A DNA stretch of 64,000 bases from UBA6623 sp965238125 (GTDB lineage Bacteria; Acidobacteriota; Terriglobia; Bryobacterales; UBA6623), in contig OZ250179.1 in NCBI GenBank assembly GCA_965238125.1, positions 6,324,001 to 6,388,000 on the forward strand, in the 5' to 3' direction. Numbering within the stretch: position 1 is the first letter of the stretch; the number at the start of each line of letters is the position of its first letter. Shown here in pieces: positions 47,377 through 56,804 of the stretch. The position numbers and the translations under genes are program-made. Under the pieces are notes generated by a model, which saw only the letters and a program-made list of their open reading frames with translations, did no database searches and was not told where the DNA came from.

Positions 47377-47909
47377 TTACTATCTCCGCTTCGTGTCACC
47401 GGTCTTGCTCGCCGCAGCCGCTTGCATAACCTACCGTAGGACAAACCGGTTACACGGAGAGCGCCGAAAGCTGAAACTGTCAGCGGCGCTTACGAACGGA
47501 GTTCTTCTCCTTGCTTGCTCGGCCCTGAGCTTGATCGTGCTCCGGGGCTACGACGCCCCGGAAGGGGCAATCCAACTAGCCTACCCCCTGCGAGACGGTA
47601 CGTATTACATCGGGGGCGGCGGCAACAACCGCTTCATCAACAACCACCAGGCGCACGATCCACAGAAGTTTGCTCTCGACATCGTTCGCCTCAACCCGTT
47701 CGGTAATCGGGCTTCCGGCCTCGCACCCGACGAGCCCGAGCGATACGCAATCTTTGGAGATACCGTCTACAGCCCTTGCTCGGGCCGGGTGATTCGAGTG
47801 GTGGATGGGTTGCCGGACCTCCACCCGCCTGAGCGGGACACGGACAACTTAGCAGGGAACCACGTCGTGCTCGCTTGCGCGGATGTCGAGGTGATCCTCG
47901 CACACTTAA
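47377..47909 (+). pseudogene. membrane-anchored M23-type peptidase, internal fragment
   Basis: The frame encodes two membrane helices (SPVLLAAAACITYRR and NGVLLLACSALSLIVLRGY) and then a periplasmic domain with NNHQAHDPQKFALDIV and GNHVVLACADVEVILAHL. These carry the metal-site pattern of M23 (LytM-like) peptidases. Both ends are artificial: the 5' end is the boundary of the transposition unit at 47377, and the 3' end is IS1380 copy F at 47910, just after the active-site HL. It was carried in with copy F. Confidence 0.65.
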
Positions 47910-49575
47910 CCAGGATTTCCATTTTGGCCCTGGCACGGTCACAGGATACACCCCCGCTGCGCCGAATACCACGTCTTTTCGCGCTGAACCCTGCACATCA
48001 CCTCCGCCGGTAGGCGCCAGGGCTCGTCCGTCCGCTCACAGACGTTGATTGAGCGGACTGAACGGCGCTCCGGCCGACACTGCTCCCTGCGAAACCTTTT
48101 TGGAGCCAAAAACTGTTGATCCTCGCCCGGGCAACGCTACCCACCCGGCACAGGCAGCGCCCAGATCCTATGCAGCATGTCGCCGAACAGCCGCCGGTTC
48201 AGATGTCCTTCGGCCAACAGCAGCCAATAGTACCGCGCATGCTTGACCAGCCTACCGCCCGTCTTCATCAGCCGCTGTTGCAAGCTCGTCAGCGACCAGC
48301 TCTTGATCCGTTGCGGCAGCCCGAGCCTCCGCCATAGGTTCCCCAGGTTATAGGCCAGCACGCTGAGTTGCAGTCGCACTTCGTTGGCCCGGAACCGATG
48401 GCATGACAGCCTTGTCCAATGCGTCGCTTGTTTGCCTTCCTTGATCCACTGCTCCGCCGTGCCGCGCTTGTTGTAGAACCGCACCAGCGAGCGGCTCGGC
48501 AAGGCCATGCTCGTGACGATGAAACCGACGCGAGGAAACAACTCACCTTGGTGATGCTCGACCTTCGCAACAACCCGCCGGGACTTCGACCAGCTCGCGG
48601 CCTGATACCGAAAGCTCCTGTAGCGCACCAGGGGCTTTGCGCTCGGCCTGCCCGGCGGACGAAACAGGATATCTTCGATCTCCAGCTCCAGGCTCTTGTT
48701 GGCCGGGATGCGAATCACGTAGTCCACGCCGCGCTCCTCCAACGTCTCGTAAATATCCGGCTTGGCGAAGGCGGCATCGGCCCGGAACGTCACCTGTTTG
48801 CCCTCCGCCTGTTGGCGTTCGATTTCCGGCAGCAGCAGCTCGTCCCAGTCCTCGGCGCTGGACACGTTGCCCGGTCGCAACTTTGCCGCCAAGCAATCGC
48901 CGTGCTGGTTGAACAGCAACAGTGGGTGGTAGCAGACCGACTCGAAGTGGCCGTTGTAGGCGCTGCCTTCCTGCCGGCCGTGGACGGGGCTCTCGGTAGA
49001 GTCCATGTCCAGCACGACGCACTCGGAGTCATCACCGGCCTCGGCTTGCGCGATCAACTCGCGGTTCACCGCCATCAGCCCGATCAGATTCTCGTCGCCG
49101 GCGAGCATGGCGGTCTCGAAGCTCTGCAGCCGGGAGGTCAGCGCCGCGCCGCGATCCCAGTTCTTCTTCGAGCCAATCAGCCGAAAGGTTGGATCGGCGG
49201 AGACACGAACGGCGTCGTTGAGATCCTCGTAGCCCGCCAAGCGGGAGTAGACCGACTGTCGCAGCAGATCGACGAACGGGAACTTCTTGTTCGAGCCTTG
49301 CCGCGAATCCGTCAGATGCTCGTCTATCAGCTTGCCTAGTCCGAGTCGTTCGTCCAGTTCGCGAATGAGAATCAGCCCGCCATCCGAGGTGACTCGCGAT
49401 CCTTGGAAATCGACCTTGAGAAATCCATTGAAGGTGAGCTGAAACGGTTTGTTTTCTTTTTCACCCATTGGGTGTTGATCTCCTCAGCGCCTTGAGTGCT
49501 TTCAAGCCCGCATAAATAAAGGCGTCCGAGTCCACCCGATGGTTAGCAGAACCGAAACTAAAGTGGAAATCCGGG
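47910..49575 (-). mobile_element. IS1380-family element, copy F
   Basis: The 1666-bp element runs from CCAGGATTTCCATTTTGG to AAAGTGGAAATCCGGG. It is nearly identical to the copy at 51087-52752. Its left flank CTTAA lies in the M23 gene it originally entered; the right flank CTTAT lies in the TAXI gene. Confidence 0.93.
48137..49468 (-). CDS. IS1380-family transposase, intact (copy F)
   Basis: This 443-residue DDE transposase has the same sequence as the gene at 51314-52645 as far as I can see. It differs from the copy C/D subtype at about twenty residues (for example QGSNKKFPFVDLL against QGLNKKFPLADLL). The catalytic regions LDMDSTESPVHG, FRADAAFAKPDIYETL and RGTAEQWIKEGK are intact. Confidence 0.93.
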   Translation of the reverse strand: MGEKENKPFQLTFNGFLKVDFQGSRVTSDGGLILIRELDERLGLGKLIDEHLTDSRQGSNKKFPFVDLLRQSVYSRLAGYEDLNDAVRVSADPTFRLIGSKKNWDRGAALTSRLQSFETAMLAGDENLIGLMAVNRELIAQAEAGDDSECVVLDMDSTESPVHGRQEGSAYNGHFESVCYHPLLLFNQHGDCLAAKLRPGNVSSAEDWDELLLPEIERQQAEGKQVTFRADAAFAKPDIYETLEERGVDYVIRIPANKSLELEIEDILFRPPGRPSAKPLVRYRSFRYQAASWSKSRRVVAKVEHHQGELFPRVGFIVTSMALPSRSLVRFYNKRGTAEQWIKEGKQATHWTRLSCHRFRANEVRLQLSVLAYNLGNLWRRLGLPQRIKSWSLTSLQQRLMKTGGRLVKHARYYWLLLAEGHLNRRLFGDMLHRIWALPVPGG

Positions 49576-50216
49576 CTTATGGGCCTCGGTCACAGCCGGC
49601 GTCGGCATGCCGGACATGAAAAGCGTGGCATCGGCCTCGCCGGCGATCAATAGCTCTGCGGCTTCCCCAAACCCCGCGGTCGTTCCCACTCGTATGTATT
49701 CGTTCTCTGATACATCATTTGCCTCGAGTATCGCTTGGGCTGCCAGCTTGTTGGCGCTCCCATCCTTGCCGATATAGATTCTCTTGCCCGAGAGATCTTG
49801 TGGGTCTTCAAGGTCGACGCAGCTAATGACCTGGACAACATCCTGGCACAAAACAGCAATCGCTCGGATCGCATCACGGACTGCTGGTTCTGCATTTGCG
49901 AGAGCCGTGTACTGAACGAAAGCCATGTCTGCGGCGCCGCTTTTGTTCCGTGGAGCAGTCAACCTTTTGAGGTTGTCAAGGGACCCTGCGGTCTCCAAGG
50001 CGGTCGCCGACCGGAAACCCTCCCCTGAGAGCTCCCGCAGGACAAACGCCATCTGTTGTCCCAAGGGATAGTAGCTTCCGCCCTGTGTGCCCGTGGCGAT
50101 GACGATGTCTTGACGAGCGAGAGGTTCAGGGACGAACCAATAACCCACTAGGCAAATGAGAACCAGAACGAGAATGTTGATTCTATGCTTCCAAAGCAAA
50201 GACGTTATCGTTTTGA

Positions 50217-50558
50217 TCACAGGCGCCCCCGTGTGTCCTGATTCAGCCGGAATTGGAAAGTGAGCTCTCCGTTAGTTGAAGATTCTGCCCCGCGGGCGGG
50301 CATTTTCAAGGCATCGGCGTCAATCGATCCGATGACGGTTAAGGCGGACGGGAGGTGTACTTTCCCGCGCCCGCCGTCCTCGTCTCGATGGGCCCGCCAG
50401 GTTTTCCCACAGCATGGTTGCATCCCTGCAGAGCCAGCTTCCGTTTCGCCTGGCGCAGTCATTGTAACTCTGTTCGGTTGCTCATGTTCAGGCGGCGCGG
50501 CGTCGGCGAAGTTGTCGTTGCCGGCGCGCCTGCTCCAGTTTCCGATCGCGGTTGTCAT
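50217..50558 (-). CDS. small unknown protein, translationally coupled to the tandem TAXI gene
   Basis: The 113-residue frame starts MTTAIGNWSRRAGNDNFADA and ends RLNQDTRGRL. Its TGA stop overlaps the GTG start of the TAXI gene (GTGA). The C-terminal half (HLPSALTVIGSIDADALKMP, GELTFQFRLN) looks like a beta-rich domain; the N-terminal half is of low confidence, and the true start may be later or farther upstream. No family is recognised. The overlap implies joint expression with the receptor. Confidence 0.5.
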   Translation of the reverse strand: MTTAIGNWSRRAGNDNFADAAPPEHEQPNRVTMTAPGETEAGSAGMQPCCGKTWRAHRDEDGGRGKVHLPSALTVIGSIDADALKMPARGAESSTNGELTFQFRLNQDTRGRL

Positions 50559-50639
50559 GGATCTTCATGTCGCTGGATCAGCACCCCGATCCCAACCTTG
50601 AGTAGGCAGGTCGGTTCGGCAAGGTGCGGCATCAGACTT

Positions 50640-50900
50640 CTTCGAGCGTGCCATCCGTTACCGGACACCGGGCTTGGAGCCGGGCGTCTGCTTCGTTTGG
50701 CCCAGCTGAGCCGGACCAGGCAACCGTTTTGGCAGCGAGAGAGTTACGATCACTGGATTCGAGACCACACGGAAGCGGCTAGGATCGAGGCGTACATCGA
50801 AAACAACGCGGTCAAGGCGGGCTTGGCGGCGCGCCCCCGGGACTATTCCTTGGTCCAGCGCCGCTTTGCGCACCGGCGACGTGGCCTGAGCGTCCACGCT
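50640..50900 (+). pseudogene. REP-associated tyrosine transposase (RAYT/Y1) C-terminal fragment
   Basis: The frame contains QPFWQRESYDHWIRDHTEAA followed by RIEAYIENNAVKAGLA, the conserved C-terminal signature of RAYT (IS200-like TnpA-REP) proteins. The catalytic HUH motif and Tyr lie upstream in intact family members and are not found. Intact RAYTs act on REP palindromes, and palindromic repeats of this kind occur at 4867 and 20459 here. Confidence 0.75.
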
Positions 50901-51086
50901 CGCCGCGAACCGATTCGTTGGTTCGTATTTCCGGGATTGGCGAGAACTCGCGAGACGGCAATGCAGACACGCCCCGATGACTCGGGGCGCGGCAAGGCCG
51001 GCGCCTCAGGCCACGTCGGCGGTGCGGTGCTCGTGGCCGCGGATTCGATTCTACCGTGAAAAGTTAGCTGGTAATAGATACCTTAG

Positions 51087-52752
51087 CCAGGATTTCCATT
51101 TTGGCCCTGGCACGGTCACAGGATACACCCCCGCTGCGCCGAATACCACGTCTTTTCGCGCTGAACCCTGCACATCACCTCCGCCGGTAGGCGCCAGGGC
51201 TCGTCCGTCCGCTCACAGACGTTGATTGAGCGGACTGAACGGCGCTCCGGCCGACACTGCTCCCTGCGAAACCTTTTTGGAGCCAAAAACTGTTGATCCT
51301 CGCCCGGGCAACGCTACCCACCCGGCACAGGCAGCGCCCAGATCCTATGCAGCATGTCGCCGAACAGCCGCCGGTTCAGATGTCCTTCGGCCAACAGCAG
51401 CCAATAGTACCGCGCATGCTTGACCAGCCTACCGCCCGTCTTCATCAGGCGCTGTTGCAAGCTCGTCAGCGACCAGCTCTTGATCCGTTGCGGCAGCCCG
51501 AGCCTCCGCCATAGGTTCCCCAGGTTATAGGCCAGCACGCTGAGTTGCAGTCGCACTTCGTTGGCCCGGAACCGATGGCATGACAGCCTTGTCCAATGCG
51601 TCGCTTGTTTGCCTTCCTTGATCCACTGCTCCGCCGTGCCGCGCTTGTTGTAGAACCGCACCAGCGAGCGGCTCGGCAAGGCCATGCTCGTGACGATGAA
51701 ACCGACGCGAGGAAACAACTCACCTTGGTGATGCTCGACCTTCGCAACAACCCGCCGGGACTTCGACCAGCTCGCGGCCTGATACCGAAAGCTCCTGTAG
51801 CGCACCAGGGGCTTTGCGCTCGGCCTGCCCGGCGGACGAAACAGGATATCTTCGATCTCCAGCTCCAGGCTCTTGTTGGCCGGGATGCGAATCACGTAGT
51901 CCACGCCGCGCTCCTCCAACGTCTCGTAAATATCCGGCTTGGCGAAGGCGGCATCGGCCCGGAACGTCACCTGTTTGCCCTCCGCCTGTTGGCGTTCGAT
52001 TTCCGGCAGCAGCAGCTCGTCCCAGTCCTCGGCGCTGGACACGTTGCCCGGTCGCAACTTTGCCGCCAAGCAATCGCCGTGCTGGTTGAACAGCAACAGT
52101 GGGTGGTAGCAGACCGACTCGAAGTGGCCGTTGTAGGCGCTGCCTTCCTGCCGGCCGTGGACGGGGCTCTCGGTAGAGTCCATGTCCAGCACGACGCACT
52201 CGGAGTCATCACCGGCCTCGGCTTGCGCGATCAACTCGCGGTTCACCGCCATCAGCCCGATCAGATTCTCGTCGCCGGCGAGCATGGCGGTCTCGAAGCT
52301 CTGCAGCCGGGAGGTCAGCGCCGCGCCGCGATCCCAGTTCTTCTTCGAGCCAATCAGCCGAAAGGTTGGATCGGCGGAGACACGAACGGCGTCGTTGAGA
52401 TCCTCGTAGCCCGCCAAGCGGGAGTAGACCGACTGTCGCAGCAGATCGACGAACGGGAACTTCTTGTTCGAGCCTTGCCGCGAATCCGTCAGATGCTCGT
52501 CTATCAGCTTGCCTAGTCCGAGTCGTTCGTCCAGTTCGCGAATGAGAATCAGCCCGCCATCCGAGGTGACTCGCGATCCTTGGAAATCGACCTTGAGAAA
52601 TCCATTGAAGGTGAGCTGAAACGGTTTGTTTTCTTTTTCACCCATTGGGTGTTGATCTCCTCAGCGCCTTGAGTGCTTTCAAGCCCGCATAAATAAAGGC
52701 GTCCGAGTCCACCCGATGGTTAGCAGAACCGAAACTAAAGTGGAAATCCGGG
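51087..52752 (-). mobile_element. IS1380-family element, copy G
   Basis: The 1666-bp element is nearly identical to copy F. Its left flank is CTTAG and its right flank CTTAT, so the two sides are not a matched duplication. The left flank matches the right flank of copy H instead. Confidence 0.93.
51314..52645 (-). CDS. IS1380-family transposase, intact (copy G)
   Basis: This 443-residue transposase is identical to that of copy F as far as I can see. It is the only complete transposase inside the composite transposon and the likely source of its mobility. Confidence 0.93.
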   Translation of the reverse strand: MGEKENKPFQLTFNGFLKVDFQGSRVTSDGGLILIRELDERLGLGKLIDEHLTDSRQGSNKKFPFVDLLRQSVYSRLAGYEDLNDAVRVSADPTFRLIGSKKNWDRGAALTSRLQSFETAMLAGDENLIGLMAVNRELIAQAEAGDDSECVVLDMDSTESPVHGRQEGSAYNGHFESVCYHPLLLFNQHGDCLAAKLRPGNVSSAEDWDELLLPEIERQQAEGKQVTFRADAAFAKPDIYETLEERGVDYVIRIPANKSLELEIEDILFRPPGRPSAKPLVRYRSFRYQAASWSKSRRVVAKVEHHQGELFPRVGFIVTSMALPSRSLVRFYNKRGTAEQWIKEGKQATHWTRLSCHRFRANEVRLQLSVLAYNLGNLWRRLGLPQRIKSWSLTSLQQRLMKTGGRLVKHARYYWLLLAEGHLNRRLFGDMLHRIWALPVPGG

Positions 52753-52956
52753 CTTATGGCTGTGTCGGCAGTGATACGGGGCACGGATTGCGGTCTGGCG
52801 AGGGCCGGGGCTTGTTGCCGACAATCCACGCACTGAAGCCGACCGCTCCGCAGCCGATTTCGGGTGACGGGCTTCGGACAACGAAAAAATACCTTTGTTG
52901 CGGCCGGTGATCCGAATTCGATAGGCTGACCGACTCTGCCGGATTCGGAAGTACGT

Positions 52957-55029
52957 ATGGGCGTTAGGGTAGCCATCGACATCGGAGGCGGGTTTGTCGA
53001 CCTCGTTGCCCTCGATGAGGAAACCGGTCACACCTCGTGGTCAAAGACCAGCGTGACCCCCGATGACCTCGGGGACTGCGTCAAGGACGTTTTCCACCTC
53101 AGCGGCGTCGATCCGGGTCTTGTCACCCAACTCCTCCACGGACAGACTCTCGTCATCAATACGATCCTTCAGCGGCGTGGCGCGAAGGTCGGCCTCATCA
53201 CAACCAAAGGGTTTCGCGATATCCTCGCGATCCAACGGTCGAACCGTAGAGATATTTTCAATCTCCGCTATCTGAAACCGGAGCCGCTGGTTCCACGCAA
53301 GCTGCGGCTCGAAGTCGATGAGCGCACGATGGCCGACGGCGGGGTGCGCCGCGACGTTGATCCGGCCGAGGTTCGCAAGGCCTATCAAGAGTTGCTCGAC
53401 CAAGGCGTGGAGAGCGTGGCGGTCTGTTTCATCAACAGCTACCGAAATCCCGCCAATGAAATTCGTGTCCGGGAACTGCTTCAGGGGCTTAACGACACGT
53501 CCGAAAATGGATCGGGACTGCACGTCTGTGCCTCGAGCGAGGTGGCTCGCGAGTGGCGGGAATACGAGCGCACCAGCACCTGCGTGTTGAATGCCTACGT
53601 CATGCCCCTGGTCGATCAATACCTGGATCGACTCAAAGGGGATTTCCGCGCGCTCGGCATGAAGGGGACGCTGTACATGATGCTGTCGGGCGGTGGCGTG
53701 GCTTCCTTTGACTATGCGGCGCAAAGGCCCATAGAAACCGTGGAGTCGGGTCCCGTGGCGGGGGCGATCGGCGCGTCGAAGCTCGGTGAGCTGACCGGGG
53801 AGACGAATATCATTGCGCTCGATGGAGGCAGCACCACGACGAAGGCAAGCCTGCTGGAAGGCCTGCAGCCGAAGTTCACCAACAGTTATGCCGTCGAAAG
53901 GGATGAGTACCGCCCCGGCTATCCCATCACCGTTCCGGTTGTCGACATCACCGAGATCGGCAATGGAGGGGGTAGTATTGCCTGGATCGACGAAGTGGGT
54001 CAGCTCAAAGTCGGGCCTCTGAGTGCCGGCGCCCATCCCGGCCCGGCCTGCTACGGCCGGCATGGAACCGAGCCCACCTTGACCGACGCCTACCTGCTGA
54101 TCGGCTTCCTGAATCCAACGAACTTCTTGGGTGGACAATTTCAAATCGACCCGGAGAAGTCCAGGGTGGCCATGGCCCCTATCGCTCGCCGTTTCGAAAT
54201 CACCCCCGAAGAAGGCGCCGGCGCCGTCGCTCGCGTCGGCAACAACAATGCCGCGCAGTTGTTACGGCTGATCTCCGTCCAACGCGGCTTCGATCCGCGC
54301 GACTTCACCCTCGTCGCGTATGGGGGGTCGGGCCCGTTGATGGCGCCGTATTTAGCCGAAGAGCTGGAGATTCCGAAGGTCGTCATCCCGTCGATTCCCC
54401 CCGGCAACTTCTCGGCGTGGGGTTTGTTAATGAGCGACCTTCGGCACACAGTCGTCCAAACCCTGGTCCATAGACTTGATTCGGTGGATAGTGTCCCGGT
54501 GCTGCAGGCTGCCTGTCGGTCCTTGGAGGAAGAAATCCGCGAGATCTATCGACAGGAAGGCGTCACGGAGGGAGTGCGGCTCGAGCGCACCGGTGACCTG
54601 CGCTATGGGGGCCAAGAGCACACCATTGGCGTGCCTTTGGGGGAGGGTGCGATAGACGCCGACACGATTACCGACTGGACCGTCTCATTTTCCGAGTCCC
54701 ATCAGCGCGAATACGGCTTTGCTTTGCCGGGCGCCGTCGAGGTTGTGAACCTACGCTTCAGCGGCGTCGTGCATGTCAGCAAGCCCTCGCCGCAGCCGCG
54801 CGAGTCACACACACAGGATTTACAGGAGGCGCAATCGGGCGAGCGTTGGGTTCATTGGATGGGCGAGGAAAAGCAGCGAACACCCATCTACCGCCGCGAC
54901 CTGCTTCCCAACGCGGTAGAGCTCGACGGACCGGCGGTCGTCGAGGAAGCGTCCACGACAATCATCGTTCCGGGGGGATTCAGGGCCGCCCTCGATGAGT
55001 GGGGCAATATCATCCTACGGAGGCGCTAG
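52957..55029 (+). CDS. hyuA: hydantoinase/oxoprolinase-family subunit A
   Basis: This 690-residue protein starts MGVRVAIDIGGGFVDLVALD, the phosphate-binding turn of the ASKHA fold. It continues with HGQTLVINTILQRRGAKVGL and the second phosphate site LDGGSTTTKASLLEG, then GAHPGPACYGRHGTEPTLTD, all typical of HyuA (ATP-dependent N-methylhydantoinase, oxoprolinase, acetone carboxylase beta-type). It activates a lactam, ketone or similar substrate with ATP. The substrate is not readable. The HyuB gene starts 3 bp downstream, and an MFS permease ends the operon. It is cargo of the composite transposon. Confidence 0.92.
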   Translation: MGVRVAIDIGGGFVDLVALDEETGHTSWSKTSVTPDDLGDCVKDVFHLSGVDPGLVTQLLHGQTLVINTILQRRGAKVGLITTKGFRDILAIQRSNRRDIFNLRYLKPEPLVPRKLRLEVDERTMADGGVRRDVDPAEVRKAYQELLDQGVESVAVCFINSYRNPANEIRVRELLQGLNDTSENGSGLHVCASSEVAREWREYERTSTCVLNAYVMPLVDQYLDRLKGDFRALGMKGTLYMMLSGGGVASFDYAAQRPIETVESGPVAGAIGASKLGELTGETNIIALDGGSTTTKASLLEGLQPKFTNSYAVERDEYRPGYPITVPVVDITEIGNGGGSIAWIDEVGQLKVGPLSAGAHPGPACYGRHGTEPTLTDAYLLIGFLNPTNFLGGQFQIDPEKSRVAMAPIARRFEITPEEGAGAVARVGNNNAAQLLRLISVQRGFDPRDFTLVAYGGSGPLMAPYLAEELEIPKVVIPSIPPGNFSAWGLLMSDLRHTVVQTLVHRLDSVDSVPVLQAACRSLEEEIREIYRQEGVTEGVRLERTGDLRYGGQEHTIGVPLGEGAIDADTITDWTVSFSESHQREYGFALPGAVEVVNLRFSGVVHVSKPSPQPRESHTQDLQEAQSGERWVHWMGEEKQRTPIYRRDLLPNAVELDGPAVVEEASTTIIVPGGFRAALDEWGNIILRRR

Positions 55030-55032
55030 AGC

Positions 55033-56793
55033 ATGTCGTCGCACGGCCGGGCGGATCCATTCACGCTCAACATTCTCCAAAGCGCGTTGATCTCGGCGAG
55101 CGAGGAGATGTTTACCGTCACGGCTCGCACCGCGAAAAGCCCGATTATCTACGATGTGCTGGACTTTTCCACCGCCATCACCGACCCGGAGGGAAACGTC
55201 ACCGCGCAAGCACTCGCCGTGCCGGTCTTCGTCGGGATGCTGGACTTCAACGTCAAAGCGGTTCTGGCGAAGTACGGCAGGCAAGGTCTCGAGCCCGGCG
55301 ACATCATTATCGTCAACGATCCCTACATCTCAGGCACCCACCTCAACGATGTCTGCGTCATCATGCCCGTGTTTCACGAGGGTACTCTCGTGGCTTTCAC
55401 CGCGAGCAAGGGCCATTGGAACGACGTCGGGGGAATGAGCTTCGGAAGCTGGGGGCCCGGACGAACCGAGATTTACCAGGAAGGCCTGCAAATCCCTCTC
55501 TGCAAGCTCTATGAACGAGGGAACGTCAACACGGCGGTGATCGACATCATCCGGATCAATTCCAGGCTGCCGGATTCCTCCATCGGGGACTTGGAAGCAC
55601 AGATCGCGGGCATGCGGGTCGCTGGCAAGCGCATCCGAGCGCTCATCGACAAATACGGGATCGAAACGTATTTCGAAGCCCTGCGACATATCGTCGACAC
55701 GGGAGAACAGATTGCCCGCAAGCGTCTCGCGAACCTGCCCAAGGGCCGATTTCGAGGCGAGGATTTTCTCGACGAAGGCGGCAGCGACGGCGGCCCTTTG
55801 CCGGTGCATGTCGATATCGAGATCACGGATGAGAAATTCAAGGTGGACTTCAGCGGCAACTCGCCGCAACTGCCGACCTCGCTAAACAACACGCTTCCGG
55901 GAACGGTCGCCGCCGTGCGGGTCGTTTACATGGCCCTGGTCGATCCCCATGCTCGCTACAACCAGGGCCTGGTTTCGCGATTGGAAGTAGTGGCGCCGGA
56001 GGGAACTATTTTCAACGCCGTGCGGCCCGCGCCGGTGTCGGTCTATTGGGAAGTCCTCACCTACGCCGCCGACTTGGTTTGGAAAGCGCTCGCGCCCTAC
56101 GTGAGCGATCGCCTGACGGCCGGCCATTTTCTCAGCGTTGTGGGCGAGATCGTCGCCGGCGTCGACGACCGGACCAAGGAACCCTTTGCCCTGGTCGAGC
56201 CGAATCCGGGAGGCTGGGGTGCGGGGCCCGACCGCGACGGAGAGAGCGCCTTGGTCAGCTTCGCCGATGGGGAGACGTTCGCCTCCAGCGTGGAGGTTAT
56301 TGAAAACCGCTACCCCATTCTTGTCGACCGCTACGCTCTCAACACCGCGGAGGGGGCGGGCGCCGGGAAGTACCGCGGTGGATTCGGTATCGTCAAGGAC
56401 TACCGTATTCTCAACAGTTCCGTTGAATTTACGACCGATATCAACCGCGCGGTCGTCCCGCCTTGGCCGATGGAAGGCGGCGGCCCTGGAACACTGAATG
56501 CCATCTGGATTGAGTCGGAGGGATCCGCGCCCGAGCGTGTGCGGAAAGCCTCGGCCCGACGGCTGAAACGAGACGATGTGATCAGCATTCGAACCGGTTC
56601 CGGCGCCGGCTGGGGCTCTCCGCTGGATCGAAATCCGAAACGGGTGCTGCGAGACGTCGACGACGGCTTGCTCTCGGCGGAAACTGCGGCCGAGGTCTAC
56701 GGAGTCGTCTTGAAACCGGGAACGGCTGAGATCGATGAATCAGCGACCGCGGAACGACGGCAATCGATGCGACAAGACGAAGCGCCCCACTGA
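55033..56793 (+). CDS. hyuB: hydantoinase/oxoprolinase-family subunit B
   Basis: This 586-residue protein has the HyuB start DPFTLNILQSALISASEEMF, then GDIIIVNDPYISGTHLNDV and the metal-site region SKGHWNDVGGMSFGSWGPGR. The C-terminal region has the family's GGGPGTLNAIW and TGSGAGWGSPLDR. It pairs with HyuA to hydrolyse or carboxylate the activated substrate. The length is normal for the family. Its start lies 3 bp after the hyuA stop, so the two are co-translated. Confidence 0.92.
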   Translation: MSSHGRADPFTLNILQSALISASEEMFTVTARTAKSPIIYDVLDFSTAITDPEGNVTAQALAVPVFVGMLDFNVKAVLAKYGRQGLEPGDIIIVNDPYISGTHLNDVCVIMPVFHEGTLVAFTASKGHWNDVGGMSFGSWGPGRTEIYQEGLQIPLCKLYERGNVNTAVIDIIRINSRLPDSSIGDLEAQIAGMRVAGKRIRALIDKYGIETYFEALRHIVDTGEQIARKRLANLPKGRFRGEDFLDEGGSDGGPLPVHVDIEITDEKFKVDFSGNSPQLPTSLNNTLPGTVAAVRVVYMALVDPHARYNQGLVSRLEVVAPEGTIFNAVRPAPVSVYWEVLTYAADLVWKALAPYVSDRLTAGHFLSVVGEIVAGVDDRTKEPFALVEPNPGGWGAGPDRDGESALVSFADGETFASSVEVIENRYPILVDRYALNTAEGAGAGKYRGGFGIVKDYRILNSSVEFTTDINRAVVPPWPMEGGGPGTLNAIWIESEGSAPERVRKASARRLKRDDVISIRTGSGAGWGSPLDRNPKRVLRDVDDGLLSAETAAEVYGVVLKPGTAEIDESATAERRQSMRQDEAPH

Positions 56794-56804
56794 GACGGCA
56801 GACA

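Larger units (their letters stand above)
47377..49575 (-). mobile_element. one-ended IS1380 transposition unit (copy F plus M23 gene fragment)
   Basis: This 2199-bp block separates two parts of the tandem TAXI gene, which join in frame when it is removed with one copy of CTTA(A/T). Flanks are CTTAA at 47372-47376 and CTTAT at 49576-49580, with one mismatch at the last base. The right boundary is the true upstream end of IS1380 copy F. The left boundary is not an IS end. The layout parallels the unit at 23238-26839. Confidence 0.75.
43391..50220 (-). pseudogene. tandem TAXI-domain membrane receptor gene, broken by three insertions
   Basis: Four segments belong to one gene: 50220-49576, 47371-46820, 45724-44641 and 43545-43391. 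Removing the inserted IS1380 unit and two IS630 elements, and keeping one copy of each target duplication, gives 2436 bp and an uninterrupted 811-residue protein. It has an N-terminal membrane anchor (about residues 10-30) and a TAXI-type solute-binding domain (IVIATGTQGGSYYPLGQQMA to about residue 330). A second TAXI domain follows (KLLITTGSITGLYYKLGKTI, about residues 333-640), then a membrane helix at about 651-673 and a charged helical tail. The start is GTG 50220, overlapping the stop of an upstream gene (GTGA). TAXI proteins usually serve TRAP transporters as single domains; no TRAP permease is here. Confidence 0.82.

Noticed and set aside
48419..49339. 306-residue frame antisense to IS1380 transposase
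   Set aside because: It recurs in every same-subtype IS copy as a shadow of the transposase and has no domain character.
51082..52757. Copy G as a simple insertion with CTTAG/CTTAT duplication
   Set aside because: The last base differs, and an exact CTTAG match is found outside copy H, with in-frame repair of the host gene.
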